DNA of 64,000 bases. Source: Phoronis australis (taxonomy: Eukaryota; Phoronida; Phoronidae). Positions 49,201-55,200 of the stretch are shown here, piece by piece. The position numbers and the translations under genes were made by a program. The notes beneath the pieces are model-generated. The model worked only from the letters and a program-made list of their open reading frames with translations. It was not told the DNA's origin and searched no databases. Each line of letters begins with the position of its first letter. The first letter of the stretch is position 1. The stretch is from the NCBI GenBank assembly GCA_002633005.1, contig NMRA01000068.1, forward strand, positions 607,437-671,436. The letters are read 5' to 3'.

Positions 49201-52200
49201 TGCTACACCAATATCGTCGTTATTATCGTTGACCAAATGGGTGAACGTTACGTCGTTGAATTAAGTGCATTTTAATTCTTGTTAGAGTCGTAAAGTATTG
49301 CGGCGCAAAGTAATTACTTACAGAGTAAAGTAATTGTTTAGGGGGTAAAACAATTATTTATGACAAAGTAATTATTACATTACAGCGCACAAAATTACTT
49401 TGTACCGCAAATAATTACTTTACGCCCTACAAAGTTACTTTATGCTCTAAATAATTACTTTTAAATTATGCTGTAAAAAGTTACTTTATGTCACAAATAA
49501 TTACTTTACACCGCAAATAATTACTTTACACCACAAATAATTTCTTTACGCCGTATAATGTTACTTTATGTTGCAAGTAATTACTTTACGCACGTAATTT
49601 AACTGTGCAACGTTCACCCATTTGGCCTACGATACACCATAGAGTAACAGGGGAGTCTAGAAGTAAATTTCTATATCTAACTAAGCTATAAAGCAGTGAA
49701 GGAGCTCCCAAAAAGTAGTGTGGTGTGAATGCCTTAAAATCGACCAAGAAACAAAACGGCTGAAAATGTGTTTGTTATCTGCTATTTGGTAAGGTGCAGG
49801 CATTTCCAATTTCGAATTGATTGTTGTTCACCCAATGTTCACTTGTGGATTGGTGGATTGACATGCCTACGCGTGTACACGTGTACGCGTTTCCATTCTT
49901 TTAAATTCAGTACACACCAATGGTAAGTTCGCCCTAGGCAATCCTCGGGCATTGCTCAAACAAAAACCAGACATTTAACTACTGTCTGTTCTTGCACTGA
50001 GGAAACTAGCATGTTCACAGTAATTAATATGGAAAAGTTGGTCTAGACCTAATGAAAGCTTTGGTTAATGAAGAAAGTATTCTCTTGTCGATCAGTATCA
50101 ATGGTACACAGGCTCGTAGACTCTATACATGCTACAAATTTGATGGAAAAGATTTCCAAAGTTACATGTCACTATTCCGAAGGTTCATTCTTCTGAAAGC
50201 TCGCAACCCCGAAGGTTCGTTATCTCTAAAGTTTACTACTTTGAATGTCCACAATTCCGAAACCAGAACTTTGATTATTCAGACCCTCCTTCCCTCTAAT
50301 TAAACTGCGTCAAAGGCCTTACTGAAAACTATACAGTGTCGACCTTTGCAAAATATCAATGGTCCACCCTTCCAGAAATTTGAACCACTCCCTGCACAAT
50401 ACTGGCTACGGGCCTGCAATGTGACATTTTTTAAGTTGACAAAACTGTCATGTTTAGATGAAGAAAAATAGAGCCCTTGCAATCAAAATCTAATCCTTGT
50501 GTTATCTATATTAATTATGCTATGTTATGTATATTAATTTTACACAATGTACTGACTGGTTAGGAGGTTTGCTACCTAATGGTATAGGCAACAGTGGTGA
50601 TGGGTAAAATTGAAACTCTGGCCATTCTTCTGTTAGACCGGGCAGCAGCTGGACCCTGAGGAGAGGAAACGACAAGCACAACTGGTATCAGCAGGCCGTA
50701 TCCTGACGCAGGAGGACTTCAGACAAATCAGGATTCAACAGCTGGCCAAAGAGATGGGTAGTGACAAGAAGAGCAGGAAGAGAAAGAAGGAGGTGACTGT
50801 GGAAGAGGAAGCAGAAGCTAGGTGAGTCTGGATATGGCTAGAGTCAGGAGTATTTTTGCACATCGTTGGCATCATGTTCATTATCAGCCGTCAGTCTTCG
50901 ACCAAGGTCTTCGCTTAACACGCACACACAAGGGTGAGGGGTGTGACTTTTCCTTTATTTTGGGGGAATAGCTTTTCCGGATTATATCTAGAGAATGGAT
51001 AGACAGATTTCAATGATACTTGACACAAGGTGTGTGATATCAATGCGTTGGATTAAATTTTCAGGTGGATTCCACCACTTCTGCACCTCCTAGTGGCCAT
51101 TTTGTTCTCAGCGTGGCTCCTTTTAAGTTTTGTTTTGGGGAGAGGAGCGTTTCTGGGTGATATCTAAAGAATTGTTGGTCAGATTACATTGAAACTTGAC
51201 ACAGAGGTATATTATAGGATTATGCCAGCACTGTTTGTTTTTTGGCTGTATTCGACTACTGTAATGCCTCGTAGTGGCCAAGTTGTGTGAGAGCATTTCT
51301 GGATGATATCTAGAGAACGGAGTCGCAGATTTCTTGAAACCTGACACAAAGGTGTGTGGTATCAGTGCGCTGGCACCGTTAAATTTTCGGGCAGACTCAA
51401 CTACCATAGCACCTTCTAGTGGCTATTTGTTATTGAGGGCTTTTTAAGTGCTGCTTGGGAGAAGAGCATTTCCGAATGATATATAGAGATCTGGTGGTTA
51501 GATTTCATTGAAAATTGTTACAAAGGTATAGATGAAATTGTGCCGGAATCATTTGATTTGCAGCCGGATTCAGCTACTGTATTGCTTCCCTGTAGCCATT
51601 TTTGTGAGTGCGTGGCAAAAATTGAACTACTAATTAAGAAAATGCTAAATGAGGAAATAAAAGGTAACATTGTAAACATGTTTAGAGTAAAGTATAGATT
51701 TGTTTCATGCCAGTTTTATGGCCTAAAGTGGATATAAAAAAGTGCGGAACTGTTCTGTCCACTTTGAAACTAAATAAGAAAGTGTCGTTTTGAAAAAAAT
51801 ACATTGAAACAGTATGCTTATACAGACAGAAATTGTAACCAATCACCGCTTGCTGTTGGCAAACGCAGGAAGCGACCCCTGTCGATAACTCTTATGGGAT
51901 AGTAGTTAAGTGTTCCCATTTAGTAGTGAAGCGTCCATGCTCTAATGGTAAGTCCACCTCTTTACTTCATAGTTAACTTCGATCCTCCAAGACTGAAGTT
52001 AAGTGTTCAAATTGACCGAAGCTTTGGCAACATCAAACCAGGTGGAAAGACCTTTAAGACTTGAGCACTGTATGTGATTTGCACCATTGTGGTGCAAGTT
52101 TCTGCTTGGTCACAAAGTTGCAGAAAATCTGCTATTTTGGCTTATGGCTTTATCAGAGTTTAACTCAGCAAAATGGGCTCCCTGTATTTAGATTTGTGTC

Positions 52201-55200
52201 GCAAGTTGATGTCGTTATTAAGATTTGATTGTCTTACAGAGGTGAACTATTGTCACTGAATGACATAGAGCGTGTTAAGTATAGACCCAGACATGATAAA
52301 GAATCGAGGTTGGCTACAGTAATGGTAAGCCTCTCTTCTTCTCTCATATGTCCTTATTTTTCATCGTCTGAAAATATTGGAAAATTGCTGACATTTCAAT
52401 TTTGGGTTTTATTCTTGTAATTCAGATTGGTATTTTTCCGTTTACTAATTTCATGGGTGCTTTTAAGCATTAACAACCAATTTCACAAAAGTGGGTTTAA
52501 AGTTAAACCAGGTTTAAATTGGACTTAGACCAGGTTTTATAGATAATCTGTGTTTCATACGTGGTTTAACTTTAAGACCAGTGGTCTTGTAAAACCTGAT
52601 TTAACTCCAGTTTGACCTGGTCTAGGTCAGTTTTCATTTCTCCAGATGAATGAGGTCTATGTTCCTTAGACCTGCACTATGATCTTAAGCCGGGTTGAAC
52701 TTTAGACCTGGTCCCCTCTTGATATCCTAAATCTGGTACTGGATCCCTCACCGTTTTTCTATGCCATTTTTGCTCTGATGAAATTTTCTTTCTGCCCTTT
52801 GACTTTGTCACAGGCAGTCTGGACCAATATCTCTCAAAGTCTGCTACTTATGTTGACTTGCTTTGGCATCAGTTTCTTGTTCTTTATAACATTTGCGTTT
52901 TCTCCGATCAATTTTGGGAGGCAACATTTTTACTTTCGAGAAAAGCTTTTGTACCTTGTTGGCTAGTGTCTGCACTGATTCTACTTCTGTGTGGCATTTA
53001 TACCCAGACGATCAAGGTTTCATTGAAGCACTTTAATAGCTTCTTTGTTGGGTTAATCCAAATAGACATAGTAGGGTGGCTTGGATACTTTAAACCTGGT
53101 TTTGCTAAATCCGCTCACTGGTCTAACAAAACCAGTTATTCAGACTTTTAAAACCAGGTTGGTGAAATGCAAATTAGGTCTAAAATTAGACAAGGTTTAG
53201 GAAGATGGGGTTTAAGTCTTAAACTTGGTTCTGTTTAACCACCTTTATGAAACAGGCTTTAAATGTCTTGTAAAGCAGCTATAAACCCGTTTTTAATCAG
53301 ATGTACTAACTTTCAACTTAAGCCACTTATCACCCTATTGTGTGTACATCCTGGCAACTCATTTTTCCAATATTATAATCAGTGACCTTGTCCATTGTGC
53401 AGGCAGGTCGTGAAGGTCGGGAGAAGTCTTGCACAAGTTTCACCAGCAAAAAGAAAGCTGGTCAGAGTATGAGCAATAAGGAGAAACAACACACCAAAAC
53501 CTTCTCCATGGTCAAACACAAAGTCATGAAGTCAAAACATGGACGTTCATTCCGAGAGAAACAGGTTAGTCAGATGTCAAATGCTCTACGAGACTAGAGA
53601 AATAATGACTTTTTCGAAAATGTGTTTTTTGATAGATGTATTGTGTTGAGTGCTGAGAATTTGACTTCCATGTAATGTCTCACTGAGAATTACAATGACA
53701 TAACATGTAGCTCTTTCATTGGTAAGGCTGTACACCAGTATGTAAGTACAAGTATGTATCAGTAGTAAACATATTAAGTAGTTGAAAATACCTGTGCAAC
53801 TGAAATGCATCCATTTTGAAATGGAAAAAAGCCCGTTTTCGTGATGTTTAAAAATGGACTCTTTTGTGTATTTTCACACCGGTATTTACCATTTTGAGCC
53901 AGAAAGTTAGCAGAAATTTCCGCAAAGTGCTAAGTTTATGGTGTGGAAATACACTGGTGAAATTGAAATTTCAATTTTCAAGAAGAATAAGGAAATAAAC
54001 TGGATTTTCACTGTCTTCTTAAAATAGACATAATTAGTGATTACAAATTAAAGTACAATAATTGGTCCTTACTTAATGACAAAGTTTCTCTTTTTGTAGT
54101 CACGAATGGTTGCTGTAAATTAAGGGCACAACTATTTTGCCGATCTCTTACTAAAAATGTAAACATTTACTGTACTGATTTCTGCGACAATGCAGCTCAT
54201 GTTTTGGTCTTGAAATGTGAGTTTACGCAGGTGAAACTATGACACACTTAAGGGAGAGATCCAGCTATATATGGTATTTATTAGAAACCATGAATATTGT
54301 ATCGTATCACTGATTCTTTAAGGTGTGCAGTATTGTAAAGTTTCTATAAAAAGAATTTAAGTTACGGAGTTTTCTGTAACAGGAGCATGGGCACTTATCA
54401 GGACGAATACAGTAGTTGTAAATGCTGGGTAAAATGCAGCTATTTCAAGTTGCCAAAATCTTATTCTAAATTGTCTCAAATGTATGCAAAATTGGATAAC
54501 TAGGCCGAGTGACATCAGCAAAATGAAAAACCAAGTTGCCGATCGCGGCCATCTTAAAAATTGCGACCATTTTGTTTTTTTTTTATGTGGCTAACATGTT
54601 TGTATGAAATCTACACCTTATCAGAAAAATGTGTGCCAAACTTGGTGCTTGTATCTTAAGTTTGAATGTTTTTTCACTTATCTGCTCCACAATTGGGAGG
54701 GTTGGCAAAACTACTATTCACATTTCTTTTGCCTGATTTTTATGCTCCTACATATTGATATATGGATGCATTATGCCGTCATTTCCGTCCGTCCGTCCGT
54801 CCGTCCATCCGGCGTCCACTGCTCTATCTCTAAAACCCCTTGGCGTATGTTCATGAAATTTTGCATGTGTTCCTTCCGTGGATGGGACGGCATGAGTGAA
54901 TTTTCGGATGGTTCCGACTACCGGTGTTCCCCCTAACGGCAATTTTAGTTTTTTACGTGTACCTCTGTATCTTCATAAATCCTTAAAGGATTTTCATAAA
55001 ATTTGGTATAAGGGCACCAATTATTGAGATGACCCTGTCCTCTTTTCGGATGGATTCGACGTAGTTTGCATCACCTAGTGGTCATTTTTACTTTTTTCAA
55101 GACTGTTTTTGGCGTCCACCGCTCTATCAAGCAAACCGCTCAAAGGATGATTGTGAAAATTGGCATGTATGTTCTTACTATAAAGAGGACGGCTGACGAT

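Larger units (their letters stand above)
48864..50416. mobile_element. Inverted-repeat DNA element with CAGGCCCRTAGCCAG ends
   Basis: The left end CAGGCCCATAGCCAG faces the right end CTGGCTACGGGCCTG, and CAATG flanks both (48859-48863 and 50417-50421). CAG ends suggest hAT, but only 5 bp are duplicated, so the class is open. It contains a (CAA)7 microsatellite, a nested fold-back element and short open frames without domains. It lies in the intron between visible exons 15 and 16. Confidence 0.65.

Noticed and set aside
50052-50303. Plus-strand open frame of 83 codons inside the CAGGCCC element
   Set aside because: The C-terminal half is a degenerate 'ccgaaggttc' repeat; no domain and no start context.
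54785-54810. CRISPR-like short repeats (GTCC units)
   Set aside because: Plain tetranucleotide tandem without spacers, in a eukaryotic repeat.
54604-54936. Plus-strand open frame of 110 codons
   Set aside because: Runs through the GTCC tract and first module of the modular repeat; a repeat artefact.
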